Source: Acinetobacter pseudolwoffii
Lineage (GTDB): Bacteria; Pseudomonadota; Gammaproteobacteria; Pseudomonadales; Moraxellaceae
Direction of reading: 5' to 3'
DNA: 64,000 nucleotides
NCBI RefSeq assembly: GCF_002803605.1
Contig: NZ_PHRG01000005.1
Location: 1 to 64,000, forward strand
The notes beneath the pieces are model-generated. The model saw nothing but the letters and a program-made list of their open reading frames with translations, was not told where the DNA came from and searched no databases. The position numbers and the translations under genes are program-made. Numbering within the stretch: position 1 is the stretch's first letter; each line of letters opens with the position of its first letter. Below are positions 63,586-64,000 of the stretch, in pieces.

Positions 63586-64000
63586 ATGGCATTGGCGCAA
63601 ATCATTCAGGATGCTTGGAATGCACAGGCAAAGTGGCTGGTGGTGCTGCGTCCTTTGTCATGCTTGTATCGTTTAGGTTTTGTCAGCAATCGCTGGCTGT
63701 ACCAGAAAGGGATCAAGACAAGCTATAGTGCTCCGGTTCCGGTCATGGTGATTGGCAATATCACTGTCGGTGGTAGTGGTAAAACCCCTTTGCTGATTCA
63801 TCTGGTTGATTATTTAACTCAACAAGGTGTAAAAGTTGGGGTGATTAGCCGTGGTTATGGCGGCAAAGGTCCATTTCCGGCTTATGTGGATTTTAATACC
63901 TTGCCTGAGGTCGTCGGTGATGAGCCTGCCTTGATTGTACAGGCGACGGGCGTGCCGATGGCCGTAGGGCCAAACCGGCAAAAAAGTATTGAACTGTTAC
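63586..64000 (+). CDS. lpxK: Tetraacyldisaccharide 4'-kinase LpxK, N-terminal part
   Basis: The first 138 codons are in the window. The P-loop VIGNITVGGSGKTPLLIHL and GVISRGYGGKGPFPAYV are those of LpxK, which adds the 4'-phosphate of lipid A at the inner membrane. It starts with ATG 3 bp after the msbA stop, the usual msbA-lpxK pair. The gene runs off the window. Confidence 0.94.
   Translation, partial: MALAQIIQDAWNAQAKWLVVLRPLSCLYRLGFVSNRWLYQKGIKTSYSAPVPVMVIGNITVGGSGKTPLLIHLVDYLTQQGVKVGVISRGYGGKGPFPAYVDFNTLPEVVGDEPALIVQATGVPMAVGPNRQKSIELL

Overview
This 64-kb window is chromosomal DNA of an Acinetobacter (Gammaproteobacteria, Moraxellaceae). Three things point there: the gene order pcaU/pcaIJFBDKCHG-quiBCXA, an Hfq with a long glycine-rich tail, and the core block lptD-surA / amgK-murU-rsmG-parAB-exbBD-msbA-lpxK. 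The species cannot be fixed from the sequence alone.

Layout. (1) 1-1853: insertion-sequence wreckage. It holds the start of an IS256-family transposase, a complete-looking IS3-family orfA/orfB pair, a fragment of a HipA-like toxin gene and a lone IS5-like end. (2) 1854-19961: a catabolic island. PcaU is divergent from a ten-kilobase pca operon (beta-ketoadipate pathway, protocatechuate to succinyl-CoA and acetyl-CoA). The qui genes follow: periplasmic conversion of quinate/shikimate to protocatechuate by the PQQ enzyme QuiA, the dehydratases QuiB and QuiC, and the porin QuiX. The last gene is a TonB-dependent receptor that closely resembles E. coli YncD/PqqU, the outer-membrane PQQ importer. 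The island therefore appears to carry uptake of the cofactor that its own dehydrogenase needs. (3) 19962-23090: a scar of integration with more IS ends in the same orientation as those on the left, an intact tyrosine recombinase, the 3' half of a CAU-anticodon tRNA (att site), a second decayed integrase and a small phage-like zinc-finger peptide. (4) 23100-48500: ordinary chromosome. It includes bioB, queG/nnr, a dead acylphosphatase gene, ruvC, fxsA, a LysE exporter, ahpF and ahpC separated by three small genes, hrpA, a KAS III, an acyltransferase, a large PcfJ-like protein of unknown role, a Pif1-like helicase, pseudouridine synthases, a GNAT enzyme and a lone DinJ/RelB-type antitoxin. (5) 48500-64000: housekeeping genes tsaE-mutL-miaA-hfq, then lptD-surA (minus strand), amgK-murU, rsmG, parA-parB, exbB-exbD-msbA-lpxK; lpxK runs off the end.

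Main points of interest are the PQQ receptor next to the PQQ-dependent quinate dehydrogenase, direct-orientation IS ends on both sides of the catabolic island, a palindromic repeat present both between pcaJ and pcaF and in frame inside hrpA, and a 268-bp MITE-like element between quiX and quiA. No CRISPR array, rRNA or complete tRNA gene was seen.
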